Source: Mariniphaga sp.
GTDB taxonomy: Bacteria > Bacteroidota > Bacteroidia > Bacteroidales > Prolixibacteraceae
Length of the DNA stretch: 64,000 nt
NCBI GenBank assembly: GCA_024636975.1
Contig: JAGXGA010000011.1
Span: forward strand, 1 to 64,000
Reading direction: 5' to 3'
Position 1 is the stretch's first letter; the number at the start of each line of letters is the position of its first letter. The position numbers and the translations under genes are program-made. Positions 9,405 through 18,614 of this stretch are shown piece after piece. Below the pieces are notes generated by a model. The model worked only from the letters and a program-made list of their open reading frames with translations, did not search any database and was not told where the DNA came from.

Positions 9405-9552
9405 AGTGTTAATTGTTTTCTGTTTTTCATTGCTGAACCAAATTTCGAACAATTAATACCGATATGAAATTTTATTAAGGTGAATGACGGATATTTACTG
9501 ATGAACGGTTTTTTAGAGGGAACAAGTTTGTTTTACACAGGTGTTTCAGATA

Positions 9553-10317
9553 CTAATCTTTCCTGCCATCAATCCATTTTTTGAACTCCACGACCTTGTC
9601 GAGACTTACAAATACGCCTTCCGGTACAGGTGGATTCAGTTCCAGTTTCAGCCTGCTTTTCGGGAAAATGTGAATGTTGGTAATTGCCGGCAGGCCCACC
9701 AGGAATTGGCGGTTTACCCTGAAAAACAGGCCCGGGTCAAGTTCCTCCACAAGTTTATCCAGGCTCTGGTCGAGTGAGTACTGGCTTTTGGAATGCATGG
9801 CCACAAATGTGATTCCGCTGTTCGAGAAAAAATAGGCTATATCATTTACATCAACACTTTTCAACTTCTGACCAACTACCATGGAAAACCGCTGGCGATA
9901 CGTCTTTTCCTTCACGTGCATGAGTTTATACAATTCCTTAATATCTACCAGTTGATTGGTCTCGCCCCATTCGCGGTATTTTATAATTGCCTTTTCGAGC
10001 TCCTCCTGAACAATGGGCTTCAGCAGGTAGTCGATGCTCTTTAGCTTAAATGCTTTAATGGCATATTCATCGAATGCCGTTGTGAAAATTATAGGTGAAT
10101 TTACCTTCACCTGGTCGAAAATCGAGAAGCTCAGGCCATCTTCGAGATGAATATCCAGAAAGATCAAATCGGGTTGCGGGTTCGACTTCAGCCACGCCAC
10201 GGATTCTTCTACCGATTCGAGCATTGCCAGAATTTCAATGGAAGGATCGATGGCTTTTACCATTGATTCCAGTCGCCGGGCTGCAAGTTGTTCGTCTTCA
10301 ATAATTAAGGTGTTCAT
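9553..10317 (-). CDS. LytTR-family response regulator
   Basis: A response regulator of about 254 residues. The receiver domain (1-120 from the ATG at 10317) begins MNTLIIEDEQLAARR, has the phospho-acceptor Asp in PDLIFLDIHLEDGL and a Lys in YLLKPI. The LytTR DNA-binding domain (about 145-250) contains VNDIAYFFSNSGITFV and FFRVNRQFLVGL. It is the third gene of a signalling cluster with the PAS histidine kinase and a receiver-only paralogue, all on the minus strand. Only about 10 bp separate the two regulator genes. The sensor is LytS-like, so phosphotransfer from it to this regulator is the expected pathway. The in-frame ATG at 10350 would overlap the previous gene and is not preferred. Confidence 0.92.
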   Translation of the reverse strand: MNTLIIEDEQLAARRLESMVKAIDPSIEILAMLESVEESVAWLKSNPQPDLIFLDIHLEDGLSFSIFDQVKVNSPIIFTTAFDEYAIKAFKLKSIDYLLKPIVQEELEKAIIKYREWGETNQLVDIKELYKLMHVKEKTYRQRFSMVVGQKLKSVDVNDIAYFFSNSGITFVAMHSKSQYSLDQSLDKLVEELDPGLFFRVNRQFLVGLPAITNIHIFPKSRLKLELNPPVPEGVFVSLDKVVEFKKWIDGRKD

Positions 10318-10327
10318 ATTACAGGTG

Positions 10328-10741
10328 TTATTTTTTATCCAGGATATCACTAAAAAAACCTTGCCCGATTGGTTTCCGGTAATTGTTTTCCGAATTCAGG
10401 TACTTGTGAAGCATTGCTTCCAGTTCATCGCCCACAATGGGCTTGTGCAAAAAGTCGATGCCTTTTGTTGTGAAGGCCTTAATTGCCATTTCATCGGTTG
10501 CGGTGGTAAACACTATGGGACTTGAAACGCTCACTTTTTCAAAAATGGCAAAACTCAGATCATCTTCCAAATGAATGTCAAGAAAGATCAGATCGGGTTC
10601 GGCATTTTTGGTAAACCATTCCACTGATTCTTCAACTGATTCCAGCCATGCTGCAATTTCAATTTCCGGATCAAATTCTTTAATCATATTTTCCAGACGT
10701 TTTGCAGCATACATTTCATCTTCAATTATCACTACTCTCAT
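10328..10741 (-). CDS. Receiver-only paralogue of the LytTR regulator
   Basis: A 137-residue receiver domain that closely resembles the receiver of the next gene: IIEDEMYAAKRLENMIKEFDPEIEI here against IIEDEQLAARRLESMVKAIDPSIEI there, and the same PDLIFLDIHLED and HKPI/LKPI motifs. The LytTR DNA-binding domain is missing; the protein ends about 15 residues after the receiver fold. It is therefore a tandem duplicate that lost its output domain. It may act as a phosphate sink or competitor for the shared kinase, or as a protein-protein signalling element. It lies between the kinase and the full-length regulator, 30 bp after the kinase gene. Confidence 0.88.
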   Translation of the reverse strand: MRVVIIEDEMYAAKRLENMIKEFDPEIEIAAWLESVEESVEWFTKNAEPDLIFLDIHLEDDLSFAIFEKVSVSSPIVFTTATDEMAIKAFTTKGIDFLHKPIVGDELEAMLHKYLNSENNYRKPIGQGFFSDILDKK

Positions 10742-10771
10742 TTTTTTTATTTTAATATTTGATCCCGTGAA

Positions 10772-13450
10772 TTAGTTTTTTAACGGAATACGGGCTATAA
10801 ATTTTGTTTCTGTTTTATAGAATTGCGGAACGGGCATTTCCAAAAGATGGTAGCGGTGTTCGATGTTTTTTAAACCAACACCGGTTGAAGCCATATGCGA
10901 TTCGCGTTCCTGCAGGTTGTTTTCAACGGTCAGTGTATTTTCGTTTTCAATGAAAATGTCGATTTTCAAAGGATTCTTTTTCGACATTGAATTGTGCTTG
11001 ATGGCATTTTCTATCAGTAATTGCAAGGCCAATGGAAGAATTTTCAGTTCCTTTTTTTCATCGCCTATGGTCACATTCACCTCAATCTTATTCATAAACC
11101 GAATGTTTAGCAGGAATATATAGGCATCCAGGAAATCGAGTTCAGTTTGGAGGTTCACCAGTTCATTGTCCTTATTTTCGAGCACATACCGGTAGACTTT
11201 TGATAGGTGTTCGGTGAATTTCTCAGCCAGATTGGGTTCGAGCTTGATTAAGGAAGTAAGCACATTCAGGCTGTTAAACAGGAAATGCGGGTTTACCTGC
11301 TGTCGCAAAACTTCAAACTGCGACTGTAAATTTTCTTTTTGTAAGCGAATAAGTTGAGTGTTCGCCTCGGTTAGTTTGTGTGTCTTTTCGCGGATGCTGA
11401 TTTCGAGGTTTTGATTCAATTCCTCGAGTTTTTCTTTTGCAATGCGTAATTCCTCTTCTATAATTAACCGCTGTGAAATATCGCGTATGATGATAAAGGC
11501 AGCTGGCTGACCATTAAATTCCGAAGTACGGGTGTTTAGCTCAATATGGAGAATTTTACCATCTTTCCGTTTTATCCTGCTTCGGTAGATAACCTGAAAA
11601 TCTTCCCCCGCCATCCTGCGATGATGATATAATTGAATCAGTTCATGGTCTTCCGGCTCAACATGTTCAAGATATGATTGGTCAATCAATTCTTCTGCCC
11701 TGTACTGCATCAACTCACAAAAGGCCTGATTTACGAACTTTAATTTACTGTTCTGAATTATTATAATACCATCGACTGCTTTTTCTATCAGCAACCGGTA
11801 TTTTTCCTCGCTTTGCTTCAATGCATTTTCCATGGCTATATGCGAGCTCATGTCCAGAATGATTCCCCTGGTACCTGTTACTTCGCCATTTTCGAGCATT
11901 GGTGATGCAAAAATCATTATAGGAAACTCAGTGCCGTCTTTTTTAATTGCCGTGTAATGTGTTCCCTGTGTATGATAGTTTTCGGTAATGCTTTTTGCCA
12001 TGTTTTTACGCATGAGGTCGTGTTGTTCAGAAGCAATAAAATCGAATGCCGATCGTCCGTAATCGACAACAGAGATTCCAAATTTTTTATGTCCGGTTTG
12101 GTTCATATAGGTAATCCTGCCGTTTTTATCAAGTTCATACACCGATTGTGGCAACATTTCAGCCAGCTCGCGGTATTTCTTTTCGCTGATAAGCAGTGCC
12201 TGCTGCATTTTTTTACTTTCCGTAACATTGTGCAAGGTCATAAAAAAGGCCGGTTCCCCTTCGAAATCCACTGTATCTGACTGCACTTCGACCTCAATGA
12301 CCTGATTGTATTTTGAAACCAACTGCATGGAATAGTTGGCCGGAATATTTCTGTCCTTCACCTGGTCACGATTGAGCTTGAGCATTTCCCGGTGCTTTTG
12401 ATTCGGAACCACATCCAGTTCATTCATGCTGTAAAATTCCTCCTGAGTATATCCGAGCATCCGGCACATTGCGTTGTTTACAAATTTGAATTTACCGTTC
12501 TGGGAAATAATAATTCCATCCTGTGAATTCTCGACCAGGGTTTTGTATTTCGCTTCACTCTCGCGGATGGCTCGTTCATAGTTCATTTTATCGGTAATAT
12601 CCTGCTGGATGACAAGAAATCCATCCATTTCACCCTGTTCATTTTTGAAAGGCGCTGCAATGGTATTTGCCCAGTATTTTGATCCGTTTTTATGGACAGA
12701 TAGTAAATGGCCCTGCCAGCTCTTGCCTTCTCTAAGTTGACGGATTATCTCTTTTCGTGATTCAGGAATTTCATTTATTCCCAGGTAAAGGGTATCGTTT
12801 ATATTTTTATGCAGCAAATCTTCCTCTGTATAACCGGAAAGCTGGGTAAAATAAGGATTGATGTATTCAAAATTGGAGTATTTATCCATAATGAAAACCG
12901 CTCCCGGTGCCTGATCCAAAACCAGCCTGAATTTACGAAGTTCCTTTTCCGATTTTACGCGTTTTGTTATATCGAGTGAAACACCCATATAACCTGTTTT
13001 GATACCATCTTCATTAAAAACAGGGGAAACACGGGAATCGTAACAAGTACCTTCCACCTCAATGATGTCACTTTGAATTTCCCCGTTCAGCACTTTCCTG
13101 AGAAATGTTTCTGCTGCTGTCCCCTTATACAACTCAAGTGCAGACTGTCCGATTCGCGGCTCCCGATTGTTTGCTTCATCATCATGATGTTTCGTATAGG
13201 TAAAGATTCCATTCAAATCAATACCCCATATTTGAATGGGGGCATTTGAGAGGATGTTATCCAGGAATTGCTTGCTCTTTAGAAGTCGCTGTTCCTTTAA
13301 TTTGTGGTTTTCGATTTCAGCGACCAACTTTTTATTCTCGGCGAGGAGTTGCTGGTTTTTGTCTTCAAGTTCATTCTTGATTTTATCAGTTAAATGATCT
13401 GATTTCATACCTTTGATTTTAGTTGGCACCAATTTAAGAGTTTTCTTCAT
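10772..13450 (-). CDS. Soluble five-PAS LytS-type sensor histidine kinase
   Basis: A sensor kinase of 892 residues without transmembrane helices. An N-terminal coiled coil (about 20-60) precedes five PAS domains, roughly 60-175, 175-295, 298-415, 420-540 and 545-665. A second coiled coil (665-715) leads to the His_kinase domain with QVNPHFLFNSLNVL, where the His is near residue 722. The C-terminal HATPase domain has an N box (LLIENAIKHN) and a G box (STGVGLKNIEHRY). PAS-domain pairs such as GYMGVSLDIT and GTRGIILDMS mark PAC ends. Cytoplasmic redox, ligand or light sensing is likely. The partners are the LytTR regulator and the receiver-only protein directly downstream. Its start overlaps the end of a small upstream gene by 17 bp. 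Confidence 0.93.
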   Translation of the reverse strand: MKKTLKLVPTKIKGMKSDHLTDKIKNELEDKNQQLLAENKKLVAEIENHKLKEQRLLKSKQFLDNILSNAPIQIWGIDLNGIFTYTKHHDDEANNREPRIGQSALELYKGTAAETFLRKVLNGEIQSDIIEVEGTCYDSRVSPVFNEDGIKTGYMGVSLDITKRVKSEKELRKFRLVLDQAPGAVFIMDKYSNFEYINPYFTQLSGYTEEDLLHKNINDTLYLGINEIPESRKEIIRQLREGKSWQGHLLSVHKNGSKYWANTIAAPFKNEQGEMDGFLVIQQDITDKMNYERAIRESEAKYKTLVENSQDGIIISQNGKFKFVNNAMCRMLGYTQEEFYSMNELDVVPNQKHREMLKLNRDQVKDRNIPANYSMQLVSKYNQVIEVEVQSDTVDFEGEPAFFMTLHNVTESKKMQQALLISEKKYRELAEMLPQSVYELDKNGRITYMNQTGHKKFGISVVDYGRSAFDFIASEQHDLMRKNMAKSITENYHTQGTHYTAIKKDGTEFPIMIFASPMLENGEVTGTRGIILDMSSHIAMENALKQSEEKYRLLIEKAVDGIIIIQNSKLKFVNQAFCELMQYRAEELIDQSYLEHVEPEDHELIQLYHHRRMAGEDFQVIYRSRIKRKDGKILHIELNTRTSEFNGQPAAFIIIRDISQRLIIEEELRIAKEKLEELNQNLEISIREKTHKLTEANTQLIRLQKENLQSQFEVLRQQVNPHFLFNSLNVLTSLIKLEPNLAEKFTEHLSKVYRYVLENKDNELVNLQTELDFLDAYIFLLNIRFMNKIEVNVTIGDEKKELKILPLALQLLIENAIKHNSMSKKNPLKIDIFIENENTLTVENNLQERESHMASTGVGLKNIEHRYHLLEMPVPQFYKTETKFIARIPLKN

Positions 13451-13673
13451 ATTCTCTGATTTTTAGGGGAGCTGATTGATTGGCCCATTTAAAAGAATAA
13501 CGGTCCCTGAAGGATACCCTCCATAATAAATTGAATGCAATCCTAAACCCTGAAACGATTGGCAGGAAAAAGAAAAAAGTCCACTTCAGCGTTCGGAGTA
13601 AATGTTGTTCCATCTCAAAGGATACTTCAGCAGCCGATAAAGGGTGATTGGTTTTTAAAATCATTGTGTTCAT
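13434..13673 (-). CDS. Small hypothetical membrane-associated protein
   Basis: From the ATG at 13673 this is a 79-residue protein with one hydrophobic stretch (TLKWTFFFFLPIVSGFRIAFNLLW, written in parts: TLKWTFFFFLP then IVSGFRIAFNLLW) and polar ends. I do not recognise it. It lies between a DUF3795 gene and the kinase gene on the same strand, and its stop overlaps the kinase start by 17 bp. This suggests co-translation and a possible link to the sensor. An upstream ATG at 13694 would overlap the DUF3795 gene and is less likely. The gene could also be spurious. Confidence 0.5.
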   Translation of the reverse strand: MNTMILKTNHPLSAAEVSFEMEQHLLRTLKWTFFFFLPIVSGFRIAFNLLWRVSFRDRYSFKWANQSAPLKIREYEENS

Positions 13674-13684
13674 AGTTTGTATTT

Positions 13685-14116
13685 TTACATGCATGAATCA
13701 AGCTTCCGGGTATAAAATCCCGTAAATATTTTCTTTGAATGTTCTGTAGCCCATTTATCGACACCCATTTTTTGAATCATGCACAGATTAAAAAGCTTCA
13801 GTGCATGTGGAACACGTTCGGCACGGTCGGCTAACGGCTGCAACCTGGGACATGGAAACTCATCGCATTCGAAACAATATTCCACATTTTTTGAACGGAT
13901 GCACTGATACATTTTGCAGTGCCCATCAATACCAAGAATTTCCAGGCCGGGGCAGTAACCGTTATTGTCGCGACAGCCTTTGCACCTGTACTTATCATCG
14001 GGGATGTTGTTTCGTTGCAGGAAGGCCTTTCTGTTTTCACTGTTTTCTTCGCCAATGTAGAGCGGGCAGTTGAAGCAATCTTTTCCACAGGGTGCGGTTA
14101 AATTTCGGTAATCCAT
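13685..14116 (-). CDS. DUF3795 Cys-rich protein
   Basis: A protein of 143 residues with a dense set of Cys residues: CGKDCFNCPLY, CKGCRDNNGYCPG, CKMYQCIRSKNVEYCFECDEFPCPRL. This spacing is the hallmark of DUF3795, a small family presumed to bind zinc or an iron-sulfur cluster. Its role is unknown. It is encoded upstream of the small protein and the PAS kinase on the same strand, with only about 11 bp to the next start. It is cytoplasmic, with no signal peptide. Confidence 0.85.
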   Translation of the reverse strand: MDYRNLTAPCGKDCFNCPLYIGEENSENRKAFLQRNNIPDDKYRCKGCRDNNGYCPGLEILGIDGHCKMYQCIRSKNVEYCFECDEFPCPRLQPLADRAERVPHALKLFNLCMIQKMGVDKWATEHSKKIFTGFYTRKLDSCM

Positions 14117-14332
14117 AGCCTTTTATTTTGGGTTAAAAATATTTCAAAACCAGCGAATGCTAAATTTTTTCCGGATGAATGACGGAAATCCGGGGATGAA
14201 TAACGCATTTAAACCAGGGACAGTGCTCCTCTGGTTTTGTTATTGGAGGCCTTCAGCTACCTGTCAAAACAATTTGCATACGATCGCTGTATTTAATAAT
14301 AGATAATAAAGTTGAACCCATAGACATCCGCA

Positions 14333-14827
14333 ATGAAAAATCGATTGATACTGTTCGTCCTGTTTGTATTGTTTTCCATTAAAGTACAATCCCAGAACAA
14401 CGTTAGTGCTTCGCTGGGTGTGGGGCTGCCTGAACTCATAAATATTGGTGCCCGGTATGAGTTGCCACCAATAAAGTTTGGGATGAGTATTGGTACAGCG
14501 TTTACCGGTGATTACGCACTATCGGGTGATGTGTATTACCACTTTGGCGGGCGTTCTCAATTGAGTGAAGTGCCACCATGGTACATCAGGGCAAATCTGA
14601 CGTGGTGGCAATTCAATAAAATTTTATTTATTGATCTGGGGGAGGCTGTGTTGCTTGGCATTCGGGTTGGCAGAGATTTCAATGTAACCGAAAACTTTGG
14701 CGTTAGCATCGATGGAGGAATAATCCCTGTTTCTTTTTTTTCAGGAAAGAAGATTCCTTTTTCATTTATTCCAACTGTCAGCTTCAGTGTTTATAACAGG
14801 CTTTGGAAATTACACGAAAGGCGTTAA
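14333..14827 (+). CDS. Hypothetical secreted beta-rich protein
   Basis: A protein of 164 residues with a clear signal peptide (1-20, cleavage near QSQ). It is followed by alternating beta segments rich in Gly and aromatics (GVGLPELINIGARYELP, VYYHFGG, IDLGEAVLLGIRVGRDF). This pattern fits a small outer-membrane beta-barrel of the kind commonly left as hypothetical in Bacteroidota, though the C-terminus (WKLHERR) does not end in a classical terminal Phe. The gene is divergent from the DUF3795 gene and monocistronic. Confidence 0.7.
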   Translation: MKNRLILFVLFVLFSIKVQSQNNVSASLGVGLPELINIGARYELPPIKFGMSIGTAFTGDYALSGDVYYHFGGRSQLSEVPPWYIRANLTWWQFNKILFIDLGEAVLLGIRVGRDFNVTENFGVSIDGGIIPVSFFSGKKIPFSFIPTVSFSVYNRLWKLHERR

Positions 14828-14946
14828 GAAATTGAAACTGTAAAGGGAAATTTAAACAGTGAGACTGAAATTCTTAACGAATGCAGAGGCATCGTCCAAG
14901 GTGATGAAAAGTGTTGAAGTAATTGTTCTGATTGGATTAAAATGAG

Positions 14947-14975
14947 TTGTGTTTAAAATTGGATCGTTATATTTG
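14947..14975 (+). promoter_or_regulatory. Candidate Bacteroidota promoter for the GH43 gene
   Basis: TATATTTG at 14968-14975 matches the Bacteroidota -7 consensus TAnnTTTG. A TTGTG sequence begins at 14947, at about the expected -33 spacing. The start codon of the GH43 gene is 27 bp after the -7 element. The match is to a short degenerate consensus, so the call is tentative. Confidence 0.4.
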
Positions 14976-15001
14976 CTGGTAATGGTAAAAATGTTTCGAC
15001 A

Positions 15002-16006
15002 ATGAAAGCAATCCGGTTTTTAACGGTAATCTTACTTACTGTTTTTTTTCCTCAGGTGTGTTTGGCACAAACGCCTGAGTTTGATAATCCAATTGCAGAA
15101 CAACGTGCCGATCCCTGGGTACATAAGGCAGATGACGGAACTTATTATCTGATTGCCACTGTTCCTGAATACGACCGGATTGTATTGAGAAAGGCAAAGA
15201 GCATTAACGGGTTAAAACATGCCACAGAAAAAGAAATATGGCATAAACATGAAAAAGGGGTAATGGGGCACCACATCTGGGCGCCGGAGTTGCATAGGAT
15301 TGAAGGGAAGTGGTATGTTTACTTTGCTGCAGGCGAAGCAGAAGATATCTGGAATATCCGGATGTGGGTATTGTTGAATCCTTCGGATGATCCAATGGAG
15401 GGCGAATGGAAAGAAGAAGGAAGGATAAAAACCAGCAGAGAGTCGTTTTCGCTTGATGCTACTACATTTGAGTATAAAGGTAAACGCTACCTTATATGGG
15501 CCCAGAATGTAAGGGGAGGGGCACATGGAACGGCATTGGTTTTGTCTGAAATGAAAGACCCTTTAACACTGACGGGGCCGGAGGTGATAATAACAGAGCC
15601 TGAATTCAGCTGGGAGCGGATGAAGTACAATGTGAATGAAGGGGCGGCAGTTATCAAACGGAATGGGAAAGTTTTTGTGACCTATTCAGCCAGCGCCACC
15701 AATCACAATTATTGTATGGGACTGTTATGGATTGATGACAAGGCTGATTTACTTCAGGCCTCGAACTGGAATAAATCGCCCGGCCCGGTTTTTTATTCCA
15801 ATGATGAATTAAGGCGGTACGGACCCGGGCATAATTCATTTACTACAGCTGAAGATGGAGAAACCGTAATAATGGTTTATCATGCACGTGACTATAAGGA
15901 AATACAGGGTCATGAGCTATCCGATCCGAATCGTGCCACACGTGCTCGGGTAGTTCAATGGACAGAAAGCGGCTTTCCCGACTTCATGCAAAACCAGGGA
16001 GATTAA
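15002..16006 (+). CDS. Secreted glycoside hydrolase family 43 protein
   Basis: A five-bladed beta-propeller glycosidase of 334 residues. It has a signal peptide (1-23, cleavage near LAQT). The GH43 opening DNPIAEQRADPWVHKADDGTYYLIAT carries the general-base Asp in RADPW (residue near 39). Other blades read IWAPELHRIEGKWYVYFAAG (near 97-116) and NVNEGAAVIKRNGKVFVTYSAS, which places a Glu in NEGAAV as the probable catalytic acid. GH43 enzymes act on arabinose- or xylose-containing plant polysaccharides; the subfamily cannot be fixed here. A GPGHNSF motif near the C-terminus is typical of arabinofuranosidase-like members. It stands alone rather than in a polysaccharide utilisation locus. Confidence 0.9.
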   Translation: MKAIRFLTVILLTVFFPQVCLAQTPEFDNPIAEQRADPWVHKADDGTYYLIATVPEYDRIVLRKAKSINGLKHATEKEIWHKHEKGVMGHHIWAPELHRIEGKWYVYFAAGEAEDIWNIRMWVLLNPSDDPMEGEWKEEGRIKTSRESFSLDATTFEYKGKRYLIWAQNVRGGAHGTALVLSEMKDPLTLTGPEVIITEPEFSWERMKYNVNEGAAVIKRNGKVFVTYSASATNHNYCMGLLWIDDKADLLQASNWNKSPGPVFYSNDELRRYGPGHNSFTTAEDGETVIMVYHARDYKEIQGHELSDPNRATRARVVQWTESGFPDFMQNQGD

Positions 16007-16229
16007 CTCCTGTTAAGATAAAAAAAAGACCAGTAGCCTTAATATCCTATACGGTGGCAAAATCTTTCTCTGAGAGCATTTGATTACAATCGGTGCATAA
16101 GACAGATCCGATGAAGAAGGCTTCCGGATGTCGTGTTAGCATTTGTTTTGTTGTGTTGTCCATTTGTCAATATAGTGTTATCTTTAACCTAATACTTTTC
16201 AAATCAGGATCGGTCAATAAGTTGATTTC

Positions 16230-16237
16230 AAAGGAGG
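16230..16237 (+). promoter_or_regulatory. Strong Shine-Dalgarno site for the molybdenum hydroxylase gene
   Basis: AAAGGAGG lies 7 nt before the ATG at 16245. Such perfect sites are uncommon in Bacteroidota genes, so it fixes the start codon with confidence. Confidence 0.7.
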
Positions 16238-16244
16238 CATTGAT

Positions 16245-18365
16245 ATGAATGAAGAACTGTATTCGCAAGGGAAAGATGATGTTATAGGAGATGAACTGCA
16301 GGTATCCCGGCGCGATTTTCTTAAGCTGTCAGGCAGTGGTCTTTTTATTTGCTTTATACCTGGAACTATTGGTGCTATTGCCCAACAGCGTGACAGGACG
16401 TATCCCTCCGATTTAAATGCCTATCTGAAAATTGGTGATGACGGCAGGGTAACCTTGTTCTGCAGCAAGATTGAAATGGGGCAGGGGATTATAACTTCGA
16501 TGGCACAGTTGCTGGCCGATGAACTGGATGTAGCGCTTGATTCCATCGACATGGTTATGGGCGATACGGATCTGTGCCCTTGGGACAGTGGCACAACCGG
16601 ATCACGTAGCACGAAATACTACGGACCGCCACTTCGTAAAGCAGGTGCTGAGGCACGGGCCGTGTTGCTGCAAATGGCAACGGAGCTACTGGATGTCAAA
16701 CAAGAGTATCTTGTTGTTGAAAAAGGTGTCATCAGCGATAAAAGGAATGCCTCCAAAGAAGTGAGCTATGCTGAACTGGTGGAAGGAAAACAAATTATCA
16801 GGAATGTTTCAGAAGTTTCCATTAAACCCTTTTCGGAGCATCGGATTACCGGTAAGCCTGTCAGGCGAACCGACGCCCTTGAAAAAGTGACAGGTGAGGC
16901 CCGGTTCACCGGAGATATAATCCTCCCGAAAATGCTGTATGCAAAAGTTTTGAGACCTCCCTCCCATGATGCTACCCTGTTGTCGGTTGATGTTTCTGCC
17001 ACCCGTAAAATTTCCGGAATAACTATCATACAGGAAGAAGGCCTGATTGCTGTGCTGCATGAAAAGCCTGAGCCTGCAGAAAGGGCGCTTACCCTGATTA
17101 AAGCCAATTGGGAGGTTCGGGAAGCAAAAGTTAATAACACTTCCATATTTGACCATCTCAAAGAAGCTGCACACGAGGGGCGGATTTATGTGGAGGGCGG
17201 CAACCTTAAAGATGGGCAGACAGAAGCTCAACAAAGGGTAAAATCGGAATTTTATAACCATTATGTTGCCCATGCACCTATGGAACCCTACACCGTTGTG
17301 GCTCATGTTGAGGATGAACAGGTGAAAGTATGGGCATCGACCCAGGCTCCTTTCCGTGTAAGGGAAACTGTTGCCGATACATTGAAAGTGCCAGAGGAGA
17401 AGGTCCATGTGATGACGCCATTTGTGGGCGGTGGGTTTGGTGGAAAGAAATCGGGCCGGCAGATCAGTGAAGCTGTCAGGTTGTCGAAGCTTACCGGACG
17501 TCCTGTGCAGCTTGCCTGGTCGCGTCAGGAAGAGTTTTTCTACGATGCATTTCGTCCGGCGGCTGTGATCAAACTCAATTCAGGATTAAATGAACAGGGG
17601 AAGATTACATGGTGGGACTGTGACATTCTTTATGCGGGATCGCGGAGTTCAGAACCAATATACAGCATCCCGCATTTCCGTGTAAGAACATACAGTGGCA
17701 ATGTGCATCCTTTCGCGACAGGAGCCTGGCGGGGCCCTGGCAGCAATTCCAATGTGTTTGCCATGGAATCGCATACCGATATCCTGGCACAGGCAGCTGG
17801 TATGGACCCACTGTCGTTCAGGATGAACAACCTTATTGATAAACGTATGATCAGGGTATTGAAGGCTGCTGTGGATAAATTCGGACATGAATTTGGCAAA
17901 GGACCATCAGGTAAAGGATTTGGCATTTGCTGTACCAATTACCTGAATACCTATGTGGCAACAATTGCTTATGTATCGGTGGATAAATCTACCGGGCAGG
18001 TAAAGGTGGAGCGGGTGGTTTGTGCCCAGGACATGGGGGAGATCATAAACCCGCAGGGTGCAAAACTGCAGATTGAAAGCGGCATTACCATGGGGCTTAG
18101 CGCTGCACTTTATGAGGAGGTTGAATTCAGTGGCGGAAATGTGCTTACTAAAAATTTTGGCACCTACCGGATATCACGGTTTTCAGATGTGCCTGCAATT
18201 GAAGCTGTACTGGTCGATAATCCGGAGTTGCCACCACAGGGGTGTGGCGAACCGGCCATCACCACTGTTGGTGCTGCACTGGCCAATGCAATCTTTGATG
18301 CTGCAGGCATCCGGTTGTTTACCTTGCCTATGACACCCGAACGGATATTGGCAGCGAGGGGTTAA
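16245..18365 (+). CDS. Molybdopterin-binding subunit of a xanthine dehydrogenase/isoquinoline oxidoreductase-type enzyme
   Basis: Large catalytic subunit (706 residues) of a periplasmic molybdenum hydroxylase. A Tat motif SRRDFLKLSGSG lies near residues 22-33, so export is likely. Later blocks match the family: IEMGQGIITSMAQLLADEL, GDTDLCPWDSGTTGSRST, TPFVGGGFGGKK, ATGAWRGPGSNSNVFAMESHTD and the C-terminal PPQGCGEPAITTVGAALANAI with the catalytic Glu in GEPA. Enzymes of this group hydroxylate aldehydes or N-heterocycles and pass electrons to a small 2Fe-2S subunit and a cytochrome. No 2Fe-2S subunit gene is seen on either side (16007-16244 and 18366-18614 are gene-free), so the partner must be elsewhere or the gene is orphaned. 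Confidence 0.9.
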   Translation: MNEELYSQGKDDVIGDELQVSRRDFLKLSGSGLFICFIPGTIGAIAQQRDRTYPSDLNAYLKIGDDGRVTLFCSKIEMGQGIITSMAQLLADELDVALDSIDMVMGDTDLCPWDSGTTGSRSTKYYGPPLRKAGAEARAVLLQMATELLDVKQEYLVVEKGVISDKRNASKEVSYAELVEGKQIIRNVSEVSIKPFSEHRITGKPVRRTDALEKVTGEARFTGDIILPKMLYAKVLRPPSHDATLLSVDVSATRKISGITIIQEEGLIAVLHEKPEPAERALTLIKANWEVREAKVNNTSIFDHLKEAAHEGRIYVEGGNLKDGQTEAQQRVKSEFYNHYVAHAPMEPYTVVAHVEDEQVKVWASTQAPFRVRETVADTLKVPEEKVHVMTPFVGGGFGGKKSGRQISEAVRLSKLTGRPVQLAWSRQEEFFYDAFRPAAVIKLNSGLNEQGKITWWDCDILYAGSRSSEPIYSIPHFRVRTYSGNVHPFATGAWRGPGSNSNVFAMESHTDILAQAAGMDPLSFRMNNLIDKRMIRVLKAAVDKFGHEFGKGPSGKGFGICCTNYLNTYVATIAYVSVDKSTGQVKVERVVCAQDMGEIINPQGAKLQIESGITMGLSAALYEEVEFSGGNVLTKNFGTYRISRFSDVPAIEAVLVDNPELPPQGCGEPAITTVGAALANAIFDAAGIRLFTLPMTPERILAARG

Positions 18366-18600
18366 AGAGCAAAGAGCAAAGGGTAAAGAGCATAGAGCAA
18401 AGAAATAGTTTAAAGTTTAAAGTTCAAGGTTTAAAGTTTTGCTGTTATTGAGATTATCGGGGAATCAGGTGGCACGGTTTTCGAACCGCGCATTCGAGAG
18501 TTCAAAGTTTAAGATTCAAAGTATAAAGAAGGAATCCGGAGGCGTGGTTTCCGAACCGTGCATTCATTAAAGGCGAGAGAGTTTAAAGTTTATATATTAT
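18364..18600. repeat. Mixed intergenic repeats (GAGCAAAG, AAGTTTAAAGTTCAAAG and GCACGG...CCGTGCATTC units)
   Basis: This spacer is built from repeats. Purine tracts (GAGCAAAG, GGGTAAAG) occupy 18364-18403. AGTTTAAAGTTCAAAG-type runs occur near 18406-18440, 18497-18528 and 18580-18595. Two copies of a palindromic unit (GGTGGCACGGTTTTCGAACCGCGCATTC at 18468-18495 in two parts, and the GGAGGCGTGG...CCGTGCATTC form at 18538-18565) complete it. The same palindromic unit occurs at 29606, 44114, 45344, 45521 and 46991. No coding potential is seen. Confidence 0.6.
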
Positions 18601-18614
18601 AATCTGTACATTCT

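Noticed and set aside
16809-17408. 199-codon minus-strand frame inside the molybdenum hydroxylase gene
   Set aside because: It is an antisense shadow; the plus frame has clear family motifs, including catalytic residues.
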